Notes: generated by a model not told the origin, from the sequence alone. A stretch of DNA of 64,000 bases from JBBRDU01 sp038230335 (GCA_038230335.1 JBBRNL010000003.1:186001-250000); one strand, 5' to 3'; shown: positions 34,489 to 42,839, counted from the stretch's first letter. Numbers and translations are program-made.

Positions 34489-34504
34489 CCACAACATGTG
34501 GTGT
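34489..34504 (+). promoter_or_regulatory. Candidate NrdR box upstream of nrdR
   Basis: The 16-mer CCACAACATGTGGTGT, with arms CCACA/TGTGG, partly fits the known NrdR box consensus (acaCwAtATaTwGtgt), with 11 of 16 positions agreeing. It lies 20 bases before the nrdR start. Only one box is visible, while functional operators usually have two, so this stays tentative. Confidence 0.35.
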
Positions 34505-34524
34505 GATAGTGCTTCTCCAACACT

Positions 34525-35040
34525 ATGCGTTGCCCCAAGTGCGGGTCTCGTGATGATAAAGTCATCGATTCGCGCCAGTCTCGCGATAATTCTAGTATCC
34601 GCCGGCGCCGGGAATGCCTCAGCTGCGGATACCGTTTTACTACCTACGAACAGGTGGAACGCTCCGATCTGCGCGTGATTAAGCGGGATCGCAGCCACGA
34701 ATCTTTTGATCGGCGCAAACTGGTCAATAGCATGGCGAGAGCATGCGAGAAGCGCCCGATTAGCCTGGTGGCGCTGGAACATTCTGTCGACGAGATTGTC
34801 CATGAATTGGAGACGAGTGGCCGCGAGGTGCAGTCGTCCGCCATCGGCGGCAAAGTTCTGGAGAAATTACGCGGTATCGATGAGGTTGCCTACCTCCGCT
34901 ACGCTTCTGTGCACAAGCGCTTTGAAAATGTCGACGAATTTGCCGATGCCATTCACGCGCTCGGCCGCCGCGTAAAGCCAAACTCTCAGCAGCGCGAATT
35001 ATTTCCCGCAGCGGAGCCCGTCACCCATGGTCGCGTTTAA
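34525..35040 (+). CDS. nrdR: Transcriptional repressor NrdR
   Basis: The 171-residue protein is the nucleotide-sensing repressor of ribonucleotide reductase genes. It has the zinc ribbon MRCPKCGSRDDKVIDSRQS with C3/C6 and C31/C34 (RRRRECLSCGYRFTTYE), followed by the ATP-cone domain (LRVIKRDRSHESFDRRKLVN through VHKRFENVDEFADAI). Length is slightly above the usual 150-160. It overlaps the following gene by 14 bases. No ribonucleotide reductase gene lies in this window. Confidence 0.96.
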   Translation: MRCPKCGSRDDKVIDSRQSRDNSSIRRRRECLSCGYRFTTYEQVERSDLRVIKRDRSHESFDRRKLVNSMARACEKRPISLVALEHSVDEIVHELETSGREVQSSAIGGKVLEKLRGIDEVAYLRYASVHKRFENVDEFADAIHALGRRVKPNSQQRELFPAAEPVTHGRV

Positions 35041-35587
35041 AGAGGAATTTCCTTATCTCCGCTGCGAGTCGGGCCAGCTGTTTGAATTCAGCCGCGATTG
35101 GCTGCACGCCGCCATTACGCGAGCGGCCGACCAGGCGGGATATCCGAGTTGGTGGTTAACCGATCACGTGACGGAGAGCATTGCGTTCTATCTCAGACTG
35201 CGGACCGATGAATCAGTCGTGGCTTTCAGTCAGCTTTCCCAAACGGTGCGATATGTTCTCAAGGTCATCGGTTACAAGGAAATTGTTCCTTATTTCACTC
35301 CCGGGCCGCCGCCCATTTCGATTTCGCTGGTCGACCTGGCCTACGAAGCCGGGACGGGTTACGAGCTCGCCTTCTTTGATTTGCTCGAAAAGCGGATTCA
35401 ATCGCTCCTCGGCGCGGGCACCGACACCCTGCACCTGTGTTCCCTGCACGCGGCCGTGAAGCATTTGCAGGGGACAAAAGTGTGGACGCGGGCGTGCGAC
35501 TCCCTGCGGGAAGAAGTGGTCTGTTTCGTGCGCGAGAAACTTTTCTCATCCGGCGCGCTGGAACACCTCGATTGTTCGTTGCGTTAA
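35027..35587 (+). CDS. Hypothetical protein with ATP-cone-like pattern
   Basis: The 186-residue protein begins inside the end of nrdR. Its first 90 residues follow the ATP-cone pattern: a basic/aromatic start, FSRDWLHAAITRAADQAGYP like the helix RxKLxxAIxxAxxxxG, then LTDHVTESIAFYLRLRTDES and VVAFSQLSQTVRYVLKVIGY followed by KEIVPYF. This matches the order helix, V-x3-I, V-x-F-x2-L-x2-V-x2-L, Y of ATP cones. The second half (ELAFFDLLEKRIQSLLGAGT) is not recognised. The overlap with nrdR suggests a shared function; the fold is an inference. Confidence 0.55.
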   Translation: MVAFKEEFPYLRCESGQLFEFSRDWLHAAITRAADQAGYPSWWLTDHVTESIAFYLRLRTDESVVAFSQLSQTVRYVLKVIGYKEIVPYFTPGPPPISISLVDLAYEAGTGYELAFFDLLEKRIQSLLGAGTDTLHLCSLHAAVKHLQGTKVWTRACDSLREEVVCFVREKLFSSGALEHLDCSLR

Positions 35588-35592
35588 TCCTC

Positions 35593-35928
35593 ATGACGAT
35601 CTTTGAAAAAATTGTAGCGCGAGAAATCCCAGCCAGGATTATTTGGGAAGACGACGACGCCATCGCGTTTCACGACGTCGATCCGCAGGCGCCCGTGCAC
35701 GTTCTGATCGTCCCAAAAAGAATCATAACGCGCTTGGCCGAGGCAACTGATGGCGACCAGGCTATGCTTGGCAAATTGCTCCTGATCGCGCGTGACGTGG
35801 CGAAGAAGCTCACTCTCTCGAACGGTTACCGGGTGGTGATTAATAACGGACCGGATGCGGGCGAAAGCGTCCCGCACCTGCACGTGCACGTTCTGGGAGA
35901 GCGTGCCTTGGCCTGGCCGCCCGGCTAG
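35593..35928 (+). CDS. HIT family (histidine triad) nucleotide hydrolase
   Basis: The 111-residue protein starts at 35593 (MTIFEKIVAREIPARIIWED). It has the Hint-type fold pattern AIAFHDVDPQAPVHVLIVPK, INNGPDAGESVPHLHVHVLG and the histidine triad HLHVH at 95-99. Members hydrolyse purine nucleoside phosphoramidates and adenylates. The frame remains open upstream, but the family start is at this ATG. It lies five bases after the previous gene, so it may be co-transcribed with nrdR. Confidence 0.95.
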   Translation: MTIFEKIVAREIPARIIWEDDDAIAFHDVDPQAPVHVLIVPKRIITRLAEATDGDQAMLGKLLLIARDVAKKLTLSNGYRVVINNGPDAGESVPHLHVHVLGERALAWPPG

Positions 35929-35956
35929 GCGTCGGCACGCGCAGGTTTCGCGTCGG

Positions 35957-36544
35957 CTAGTGCTTTACGAGGATCGGCGTGCCCTCGCGCGCGGCATCGA
36001 AGAAATGTTCGGCCATTCCTTTCGGGATGCGTATGCAACCATGGGAGGCCGCATAGGGTGGGACGTAGCCCTCGTGCATGGCGTAGCCGCCATTGAAATG
36101 CATGCAGTAGGGCATGCGCGCACCATCGAAATGGCTGCCGCTAGGCTTGCGATCCTTGCGCACGTCGATATTCGATTTCACCACGTTCCCATTGTCGTCC
36201 ACGTAATCGCCGAACTCACTGGAGACATGGTTTCGGTCCTTCGATACGACATGATAATGGCCGGCGGGCGTGCCGAAGCCTGGCTTGCCCGTCGAGACGG
36301 TGGATTCACCGACGAGATGTTTTCCCTTGTAGAAATAGGCTTTCTGTTCGTCCAGGTGAACGACGATTTTCGGCGATCCAGACGCCTCATCGCCATTCCA
36401 ATACCCTTGCGACGGCGGGGGCGCGACGACGGCGCGCACCGCGCTGGTGGCGGTCTGTTGCGCATTTTCCAGTTCTTCGCAGCTGGTGCAAAAGACAAGG
36501 ACTGCGGCACCGGCCAGAAGTTGAACTATTTGTCCGGATCTCAT
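35957..36544 (-). CDS. L,D-transpeptidase (YkuD), probable lipoprotein
   Basis: From the ATG at 36544 the protein is 195 residues with a lipoprotein-like leader (LLAGAAVLVFCTSC, modified cysteine at the end). The catalytic YkuD domain holds KIVVHLDEQKAYFYKGKHLV, FGTPAGHYHVV, the conserved MHEGYVPPYAASHGCIRI with the active-site cysteine in SHGC, and a final PILVKH. It makes 3-3 crosslinks in peptidoglycan or attaches proteins to it. The strand-opposite neighbour is a HIT gene. No operon partner. Confidence 0.92.
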   Translation of the reverse strand: MRSGQIVQLLAGAAVLVFCTSCEELENAQQTATSAVRAVVAPPPSQGYWNGDEASGSPKIVVHLDEQKAYFYKGKHLVGESTVSTGKPGFGTPAGHYHVVSKDRNHVSSEFGDYVDDNGNVVKSNIDVRKDRKPSGSHFDGARMPYCMHFNGGYAMHEGYVPPYAASHGCIRIPKGMAEHFFDAAREGTPILVKH

Positions 36545-36643
36545 TGAGCGGCGGATATTAATGGCCCTTGGCCAGAGTGCAACCCGAATCGTTAGGAGGC
36601 GGCAGAGCAAGAACGCAGGGCTCGGCCCGCGCCGCCCTCGGGC

Positions 36644-36874
36644 CTAATTACCGCGCATCGGGTTGCCGTCCCGGTTCACCACATTCCGCTGCGCATTCCA
36701 TAGGTTTTGCTGCGCCTCATCCTGAGGATGCTGGGCCTGCTCTTGCTGTGCCGCCACGCGGTTGGCGCGTTCGCGTTTCTCCGCGCGATCGGAGTTGCCT
36801 GCCGTATCTGTGCTTTCGCAGCCGGCAAAAAGGCCAGCGCAAGCCACCAAGCCAATCAGTCGAAGATGTTTCAT
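36644..36874 (-). CDS. Small lipoprotein, 76 aa
   Basis: ATG at 36874 opens a lipoprotein signal (MKHLRLIGLVACAGLFAG, then the modified cysteine; lipobox LFAGC). The mature part is Asp/Glu/Gln/Asn-rich (AGNSDRAEKRERANRVAAQQ and PQDEAQQNLWNAQRNVVNRD). It is probably a periplasm-facing small lipoprotein of unknown role. The longer frame to 36922 has no signal. It is divergent from the aldehyde dehydrogenase gene. Confidence 0.65.
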   Translation of the reverse strand: MKHLRLIGLVACAGLFAGCESTDTAGNSDRAEKRERANRVAAQQEQAQHPQDEAQQNLWNAQRNVVNRDGNPMRGN

Positions 36875-36990
36875 CCTGCAATGATACTGCAACCCGGTCG
36901 CCGTAAGAATCTCAAAGTACATCGTGATCGCGATTCAGGCGCGCGACCGGCCTTGGCGAAGCGGATTTCGCCGTCTAAGCTCCAACCGCT

Positions 36991-38448
36991 GTGCCGACCG
37001 ACCCCATCCCGATTCGGAATTTCATCAACGGGCAATTCGTCGAACCGGCGGGTGGGAAGTATCTTGATAACGTTGAGCCTGCGACGGGGAAGGCCTATTC
37101 ACGGGTGGCCGACAGCGACTCTCGCGATGTCGACCTTGCCGTCGCGGCGGCTGAGAGAGCTTTCGCAGAGTGGTCCGCTGCGCCCGTCCTGGATCGATCG
37201 CGCCTGCTTCTTCGCATCGCTGACCTGATTGATCGAGATCTCGAGAAACTCGCCCGGGCCGAATCGATCGATACGGGTAAACCGCTTTCCCTCGCGCGTG
37301 GTCTCGATATCCCCCGCGCCTCCAGTAATTTTCGCTTCTTTGCCACGGCCATCCTCCACACCGAGTCGGAGGCGCACATGACCGACCGCGTCGCGTTTAA
37401 CTACACCGTGCGCCAGCCGCGCGGGATCGCGGGATTGATTTCGCCATGGAATCTTCCGCTTTATTTATTGAGTTGGAAAATCGCTCCAGCCATCGCGTGC
37501 GGGAACACGGCCGTGGCCAAGCCGAGTGAACTAACACCCATGACGGCGCACCTGCTTTGCGAGATCTGCGGTGAGGCCGGGCTGCCGAACGGAGTGCTTA
37601 ATGTGGTCCATGGCACCGGACCGAATGTCGGTGGGCCGATTACGGCGCATCCGAAGATTGGCACCATCTCTTTCACCGGCGGCACGTTAACGGGCCGCAA
37701 AGTCGCGGAAGCGTGCGCGCCTCTTTTCAAAAAAACTTCGCTCGAAATGGGAGGGAAAAACCCGAACATCATTTTCGCCGACGCGGACCTTGATGCCGCC
37801 ATCGCCGGAAGCGTGCGCTCTTCCTTTTCCAACCAGGGACAGGTTTGCCTGTGCGGATCGCGCGTCTTTGTCGAACGCTCTGCCTGCGAGGAGTTCGTCG
37901 AGCGCTTTGTCTCGGCCGCGTCGAAGTTGAAACTGGGCGATCCTTTGGAGGAAACAACTGATCAGGGCGCCATCGTTTCGAAGACCCAACTGGATAAGGT
38001 AAAATTCTACGTCGACCTCGCGCAGCAAGAAGGTGGGAAGGTTGTGTTGGGGGGTTCCGCCCCGGAGTCAATCAACGAGCGCTGCCGGACCGGTTACTTC
38101 TTTCCTCCGACTATCATTACGGGACTGCCCGTTTCATGCCGCGTCAATCGCGAGGAGATTTTCGGTCCCGTGGTCACGATCACGCCATTCGATAGCGAAG
38201 AGGAAGTAATCGGCTACGCCAATGACACGGAATATGGCCTCGCTTCGAGTGTCTGGACGCAGAACCTGAATCGCGCCCATCGCGTCGCGGAAAAGATTCA
38301 AACGGGGACGGTCTGGGTGAACTGCTGGCTGGTGCGCGATCTGCGCGTCCCTTTTGGTGGAATGAAGCAGAGCGGGGTAGGTCGCGAAGGCGGCGAGGAA
38401 GCCTTGCGCTTCTTCACCGAGTCGAAAAATATCTGTATTGCGAAATAA
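36991..38448 (+). CDS. Aldehyde dehydrogenase, probably 2-aminomuconate 6-semialdehyde dehydrogenase
   Basis: The 485-residue protein is a full-length NAD-dependent aldehyde dehydrogenase: GLISPWNLPLYLLSWKIAPA, NAD loop ISFTGGTLTGRKVAE, general base E252 (SLEMGGKNPNI) and catalytic cysteine C286 or C288 (NQGQVCLCGSR). It starts at a GTG. The N-terminus (IRNFINGQFVEPAGGKYLDN) and the size fit the AmnC/ALDH8-like group that oxidises 2-aminomuconate semialdehyde in tryptophan degradation. The choice of that substrate depends on the neighbouring aminomuconate deaminase, kynureninase and decarboxylase genes. Confidence 0.8.
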   Translation: MPTDPIPIRNFINGQFVEPAGGKYLDNVEPATGKAYSRVADSDSRDVDLAVAAAERAFAEWSAAPVLDRSRLLLRIADLIDRDLEKLARAESIDTGKPLSLARGLDIPRASSNFRFFATAILHTESEAHMTDRVAFNYTVRQPRGIAGLISPWNLPLYLLSWKIAPAIACGNTAVAKPSELTPMTAHLLCEICGEAGLPNGVLNVVHGTGPNVGGPITAHPKIGTISFTGGTLTGRKVAEACAPLFKKTSLEMGGKNPNIIFADADLDAAIAGSVRSSFSNQGQVCLCGSRVFVERSACEEFVERFVSAASKLKLGDPLEETTDQGAIVSKTQLDKVKFYVDLAQQEGGKVVLGGSAPESINERCRTGYFFPPTIITGLPVSCRVNREEIFGPVVTITPFDSEEEVIGYANDTEYGLASSVWTQNLNRAHRVAEKIQTGTVWVNCWLVRDLRVPFGGMKQSGVGREGGEEALRFFTESKNICIAK

Positions 38449-38605
38449 ACGTTCTGGCTGGACCGGCCAGGCACGGCCGATTCGGACTGAAAGCAAACCT
38501 TGTCGACGCCGCGCGATTCCGATTAAATCAAAGGGTAAGTTGTTCACTTACGAGCTTATTCCGAGAGCATTCACCCGGATCAATCAACAATAGAAATAAA
38601 GAATT

Positions 38606-39004
38606 ATGGGCCTGTTTAATAATTTAATGTCGAAAATCTTTGGTCATGCCGCTCCTGCCGGCGCCACGACCGCTTCTTCCGGGACGGTCAGTGCCGGTGC
38701 CGCGACTCCTGACCAGGGTGCATCTGCTTCAGGCGCCGCCGCCCCGACCGTGGACGTCGCTGCCATTCTTGATGGCCTCGCCGCAAAGAATTCGGAGAAG
38801 CTGGATTGGAAGCGTTCGATCGTCGACTTGATGAAGCTGGTTGGGATGGACAGCAGCTTGGGCGCGCGTAAGCAGCTCGCAACCGAACTGCATTACACGG
38901 GCGATCAGAACGATTCCGCCTCGATGAACATCTGGCTGCACAAGGAAGTTTTGAAAAAGCTTTCCGAAAACGGCGGCAAAGTACCGGCCGAGCTGCTCAG
39001 CTGA
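38606..39004 (+). CDS. DUF3597 domain protein
   Basis: The 132-residue protein starts with MGLFNNLMSKIFGHAAPAGA, has an Ala/Ser/Thr-rich linker, and ends in a compact domain with LDWKRSIVDLMKLVGMDSSL, GARKQLATELHYTGD and SASMNIWLHKEVLKKL. This is the DUF3597 pattern of small soluble bacterial proteins of unknown function. It lies between the aldehyde dehydrogenase and the BNR-repeat gene on the same strand. A short hairpin GTAAGT-tgttc-ACTTAC precedes it (38535-38551). Confidence 0.88.
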   Translation: MGLFNNLMSKIFGHAAPAGATTASSGTVSAGAATPDQGASASGAAAPTVDVAAILDGLAAKNSEKLDWKRSIVDLMKLVGMDSSLGARKQLATELHYTGDQNDSASMNIWLHKEVLKKLSENGGKVPAELLS

Positions 39005-39125
39005 TCGTGCCGCCACCTTAGCCTGCTCGGGGCTGCCAATTCGTTGCCCGTTCGCAGCGAAGGAGACCAGCGTTTACGAACGAAATCGGTTTTCATCAGC
39101 GTAGCCTGCGGGTAAGAATGCAGGC

Positions 39126-40295
39126 ATGACTGGCGTAAGATTACTGGTTGGCACGAAAAAGGGCGCGTTCATCCTCATTTCGGATGCAAAGCGCGAGCAG
39201 TGGGAGGTGAGCGGCCCGCACTTTGCAGGTTGGGAGATCTACCACGTGAAGGGTTCGCCGGTTGATCCCAATCGGATTTACGCGTCGCAAACCAGCGCGT
39301 GGTTCGGGCAAGTCATCCAACGCTCGGACGATGGCGGCAAGACCTGGTCACAACCGGGCACGCCCGCGAGCGACCCCGCCATTCCTTCTGACGGAATGCC
39401 GAAAGGCGATAGCAATAAATTCGTCTACGACGGGATTCCCGGCACGCACCAGTGGTACGACGGCACGCAGCATCCCTGGGAGTTCAAGCGGGTTTGGCAC
39501 CTTGAGCCATCGCTGACGGAACTAAACACCGTTTACGCGGGAGTAGAAGACGCTGCCTTATTCCGAAGCACCGATGGCGCCGAGTCATGGCACGAGTTAT
39601 CCGGGTTGCGCCAACACAACACCGGACCAAAGTGGCAGCCCGGTGCGGGCGGGATGTGTTTGCACACCATTCTTCTCGATCCCGTAAATCCGGACCGCAT
39701 CTTCGTAGCGATCTCAGCGGCGGGCGCATTTCGGACGGACGACGGCGCCAAAACGTGGCGTCCGATTAATAGCGGTCTGCGCTCGGAATTCATGCCGGAC
39801 CCGACGGCGGAAGTCGGTCACTGCGTGCATCGTATTGCCATGCATCCCTCGCGTCCGCAGACCCTCTTCATGCAAAAACATTGGGACATCATGCGCAGTG
39901 ATGACGCGGGCGATTCGTGGCTTGAAGTCAGCGGGAACTTGCCGAGCGATTTCGGTTTCCCCATCGACATTCACGCACACGAGCCCGAGACCATTTATGT
40001 CGTGCCCATTAAGAGCGACTCCGAGCATTTCCCGCCCGATGGCAAACTGCGCGTCTATCGCAGCCGAACCGGCGGCAATGAGTGGGAAGAACTCACGGAA
40101 GGCCTGCCGCAACGTGATTGCTATGTAAACGTTCTGCGCGACGCGATGTCGGTGGATTCGCTTGATCCATGCGGAATTTACTTCGGTACCACGGGTGGGC
40201 AGGTTTACGGATCGGCCAATGCCGGCGATAGCTGGGCGCCCATAGTTCGGGATCTGCCGGCGGTTCTCTCCGTCGAAGCGCAAACACTTTCATGA
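39126..40295 (+). CDS. BNR/sialidase-fold beta-propeller protein
   Basis: The 389-residue protein carries repeated Asp-box (BNR) signatures, S-x-D-x-G-x-T/S-W: RSDDGGKTWSQPG, RSTDGAESWHELS, RTDDGAKTWRPI, RSDDAGDSWLEVS and RSRTGGNEWEELT. These mark a beta-propeller like that of sialidases and VPS10-type proteins. There is no signal peptide, so it is probably cytoplasmic. Catalytic sialidase residues are not evident. Its stop overlaps the start of the MoaD/ThiS-like gene as ATGA, which strongly suggests joint function. Confidence 0.85.
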   Translation: MTGVRLLVGTKKGAFILISDAKREQWEVSGPHFAGWEIYHVKGSPVDPNRIYASQTSAWFGQVIQRSDDGGKTWSQPGTPASDPAIPSDGMPKGDSNKFVYDGIPGTHQWYDGTQHPWEFKRVWHLEPSLTELNTVYAGVEDAALFRSTDGAESWHELSGLRQHNTGPKWQPGAGGMCLHTILLDPVNPDRIFVAISAAGAFRTDDGAKTWRPINSGLRSEFMPDPTAEVGHCVHRIAMHPSRPQTLFMQKHWDIMRSDDAGDSWLEVSGNLPSDFGFPIDIHAHEPETIYVVPIKSDSEHFPPDGKLRVYRSRTGGNEWEELTEGLPQRDCYVNVLRDAMSVDSLDPCGIYFGTTGGQVYGSANAGDSWAPIVRDLPAVLSVEAQTLS

Positions 40296-40588
40296 TACGT
40301 GTCTCGCTCCCGCATCACTTGCGCACGCTGGCTGGCGTTGGCGATGAGGTGGAACTCGAGCCAGGGGGTCAGGTTACTCAGCGAATAATTCTCGACGCGT
40401 TGGAAGCAAAATATCCAATGCTGCGCGGCACGATCCGCGATCATGCCACGCAACGCCGCCGGCCGCTCGTGCGGTTCTTCGCCTGCGGACAAGATGTATC
40501 GCACGAGCTTCCGGATGTTCCGCTGCCGGGCCTCGTTGCGAGTGGAGCGGAGCCTTTCATCGTGATGGGAGCAATCGCCGGCGGCTAA
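40292..40588 (+). CDS. MoaD/ThiS family ubiquitin-like protein
   Basis: The 98-residue protein has a beta-grasp pattern (MIRVSLPHHLRTLAGVGDEV, then LDALEAKYPMLRGTI) and ends in AIAGG, the diglycine tail that becomes thiocarboxylated or adenylated in MoaD, ThiS and related sulfur carriers. A VRFFACGQDVSH stretch is in the middle. It overlaps the BNR gene by four bases and lies next to the aminomuconate deaminase. No E1-like (MoeB/ThiF) gene is in the window, so the partner must be elsewhere. Confidence 0.82.
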   Translation: MIRVSLPHHLRTLAGVGDEVELEPGGQVTQRIILDALEAKYPMLRGTIRDHATQRRRPLVRFFACGQDVSHELPDVPLPGLVASGAEPFIVMGAIAGG

Positions 40589-40600
40589 CTGAATTGTACC

Positions 40601-41029
40601 ATGAGTGAGTCCTTCGAAAGCTCCCGAGCGCCCGAGCCCGTCGGCGCCTTCCCGCACGCCAAACGCGTGGGCCATCTTCTCTTTCTTTCCGGCATCGGGC
40701 CGCGCGTCCGCGGAAGTAAAGAGATTCCAGGCGTCACTCTCGGTGCAGACGGAGAAATAGTGAGCTATGACATCGAGAAACAGTGTCACGCGGTTTTTGA
40801 AAATGTGCGTCTTGTCCTCGAAGATGCCGGCGCGATGTGGGACGACATTGTGGATGTGACCGTGTTCCTCACGGACATGAAGAAAGACTTCTCTATCTTT
40901 AACCGAATTTACCCGGAATATTTTGCCGGGGCGGGCAAGCCGAACCCGACGCGCACAACGGTCGAGGTCGGCGCTCTTCCCACACCCATTGCGATTGAAC
41001 TCAAGGTGATCGCGGCGATGGGAAAATGA
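40601..41029 (+). CDS. RidA family protein, probable 2-aminomuconate deaminase
   Basis: The 142-residue protein belongs to the RidA/YjgF family (HLLFLSGIGPRVRGSKEIPG, VRLVLEDAGAMWDDIVDVTV, FLTDMKKDFSIFNRIYPEYF and NPTRTTVEVGALPTPIAIEL). The length and the GPRVRG segment fit the branch acting as 2-aminomuconate deaminase, which turns 2-aminomuconate into 4-oxalocrotonate. The setting between other tryptophan-degradation genes supports this. The stop overlaps the next gene as ATGA. Confidence 0.85.
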   Translation: MSESFESSRAPEPVGAFPHAKRVGHLLFLSGIGPRVRGSKEIPGVTLGADGEIVSYDIEKQCHAVFENVRLVLEDAGAMWDDIVDVTVFLTDMKKDFSIFNRIYPEYFAGAGKPNPTRTTVEVGALPTPIAIELKVIAAMGK

Positions 41030-41508
41030 TCATGAGCGAGAGCACGAAACCGTTTTGCATTATTGCCGTGGATCATACCGGTTTTACGGTAGCGAACCTC
41101 GACCGATCCCTCGCCTTCTGGCAGGGTGTCCTCGGCTTCGAGCTTTCGCATCGGGCCCATCATACGGGCGATCTCGCCAGTGAAGTCACTGGAGTGCCTG
41201 GTGCGGAGATTTCGATCGCCGTGCTCAAAGCTCCGGGGCACCGCATCGAGCTGCTCGAATATCACGCCCCGGCGGAGCGAAAACAGGCCGACCTCAGGCC
41301 GTGCGATGCCGGATCGGTCCATGTGGCGCTGACAGTCGATAATCTCGACGCGGTGCTGAGCACGATCGCAACGGCGGGCTGGAGCGCGGCAGGAAAACCT
41401 CAAACGCTCAAAACGGGCCCGAATGCCGGAAAGCGCATTGTCTACGTGCGCGACCCCGATGGGGCAACCATCGAGTTCATGCAGCCGCCCCCCGCCTTTC
41501 CGAATTGA
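41026..41508 (+). CDS. VOC superfamily (glyoxalase/dioxygenase fold) protein
   Basis: The 160-residue protein has two beta-alpha-beta-beta-beta units of the VOC fold: VDHTGFTVANLDRSLAFWQG, HRIELLEYHAP, then VHVALTVDNLDAVLSTIATA and RIVYVRDPDGATIEFMQPPP. Candidate metal ligands are H17, the E of IELLEY, the H of VHVAL and the E of TIEF. It may be a glyoxalase, epimerase or extradiol-like dioxygenase acting in the tryptophan pathway. It overlaps the RidA gene and precedes kynureninase 1. Confidence 0.85.
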   Translation: MIMSESTKPFCIIAVDHTGFTVANLDRSLAFWQGVLGFELSHRAHHTGDLASEVTGVPGAEISIAVLKAPGHRIELLEYHAPAERKQADLRPCDAGSVHVALTVDNLDAVLSTIATAGWSAAGKPQTLKTGPNAGKRIVYVRDPDGATIEFMQPPPAFPN

Positions 41509-41541
41509 GCGTTGGACGTTGGACGTTGAGCGTTGAACGTT
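41509..41541 (+). repeat. Heptamer tandem repeat (ACGTTGR)n
   Basis: Between the VOC and kynureninase genes the sequence repeats a 7-base unit close to ACGTTGG or GCGTTGA five times. The same unit recurs in reverse at 55301-55326 and shortly at 2121-2136. Confidence 0.65.
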
Positions 41542-41553
41542 TGCAGCTGATTC

Positions 41554-42831
41554 ATGAGCGCTGCATTTTCCGTCGACGAAACCCTTGCCCAGAAGCTCGA
41601 TGCCGAGGATTCGCTCCGGCACTTCCGGGATAGGTTCCACGTTCCGCTCGCCGGAAACGGCAAACCTCTCATCTACCTTTGCGGAAATTCGCTTGGCTTG
41701 ATGCCCAAATCCGCGCGGGAAATCGTCGAACAGGAGTTGGACGATTGGGCTGCCCTCGCGGTCGACGCGCATCTCGGCGCCAGGACGCCATGGTACACCT
41801 ATCACGAGACCCTGCGCGAGCCGACTGCGCGACTGGTCGGGGCTAAGCCGAGCGAGGTCGTATGCATGAACAGCCTCACGGTGAATCTGCACCTCTTGAT
41901 GGCTACGTTCTATCGCCCGACAAAATCGCGTTTCAAGATCCTGATGGAAGAGCCAGCCTTTCCGTCGGACACCTACGCGATCAAGTCACAGATCGCGCAT
42001 CACGGCTTCGATCCGAACGACGCGCTCGTCCTGGCGCGACCGCGCCAAGGCGAATTCACGGTTCGACCGGAAGACATCGAGACACTGCTCGAAAAACAGG
42101 GGGATCAAATTGCGTTGGTGCTATTCGCCGGGGTGAACTTCTTCACCGGTCAGTTGTTTAATATCAAAGAAATCACCGCGACCGCGCAGAAATGCGGCTG
42201 CACCGTTGGCGTCGACCTCGCACACGCCGCCGGCAACGTTCCCCTCGCGCTGCATGACTGGAATGTTGATTTCGCGGTCTGGTGCTCCTACAAATATCTC
42301 AATGCGGGTCCCGGTTCGGCGGCGGGCGCATTCGTGCACGAGCGACACGCGACCAATCGCGAACTGCCTCGTCTGGCTGGGTGGTGGGGCAACGATCCGG
42401 CGACAAGGTTTCGCATGCAACTCGAGCCCGATTTCGTCCCCGTGCCATCGGCCGACTCCTGGCAGATCAGCAACCCGCCGATTCTGTCCATGGCTCCACT
42501 GTGCGCTTCCCTTGCCATCTTCGATGAAGCAGGCGGAATGGAAGCGCTGCGCGCAAAATCGATTAATCTGACGGGCTATCTGCAGTTCCTGCTGGAGCAG
42601 GCGTCGTCCAAATTATACACCGTTATCACGCCCTCTCAGCCTAACGAGCGTGGCTGCCAGCTCTCAATTCTTGTCCACGAACATCCGAAGGAGCTGTTCC
42701 GTAAACTCGAAGCCGTCGGGGTGAAATGCGATTTCCGCGAACCTAACGTGATCCGCGCTGCGCCCACGCCCCTTTACAACAGTTTCCACGAAGTCTGGTG
42801 CTTCGCCCGGATTCTGAGCGAGCACCAGTGA
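41554..42831 (+). CDS. kynU: Kynureninase (copy 1)
   Basis: The 425-residue PLP enzyme cleaves kynurenine or 3-hydroxykynurenine to anthranilate or 3-hydroxyanthranilate and alanine. It shows LIYLCGNSLGLMPKSAREIV, NSLTVNLHLLMATFYRPT, the PLP aspartate region VGVDLAHAAGNVPLALHDWN, and the PLP lysine K247 in CSYKYLNAGPGS. The C-terminal domain has LSILVHEHPKELFRKLEAVG and APTPLYNSFHEVW. It is last in the run RidA-VOC-kynureninase. A second, different kynureninase lies at 48902-50194. Confidence 0.96.
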   Translation: MSAAFSVDETLAQKLDAEDSLRHFRDRFHVPLAGNGKPLIYLCGNSLGLMPKSAREIVEQELDDWAALAVDAHLGARTPWYTYHETLREPTARLVGAKPSEVVCMNSLTVNLHLLMATFYRPTKSRFKILMEEPAFPSDTYAIKSQIAHHGFDPNDALVLARPRQGEFTVRPEDIETLLEKQGDQIALVLFAGVNFFTGQLFNIKEITATAQKCGCTVGVDLAHAAGNVPLALHDWNVDFAVWCSYKYLNAGPGSAAGAFVHERHATNRELPRLAGWWGNDPATRFRMQLEPDFVPVPSADSWQISNPPILSMAPLCASLAIFDEAGGMEALRAKSINLTGYLQFLLEQASSKLYTVITPSQPNERGCQLSILVHEHPKELFRKLEAVGVKCDFREPNVIRAAPTPLYNSFHEVWCFARILSEHQ

Positions 42832-42839
42832 GAGTGCCG

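Noticed and set aside
41509..41541. Possible CRISPR-like or iteron array
   Set aside because: The unit is only seven bases with no spacers, so it is a simple tandem repeat.
40909..41892. Minus-strand 327-codon frame across RidA, VOC and kynureninase genes
   Set aside because: It is antisense to three well-supported genes and their boundaries.
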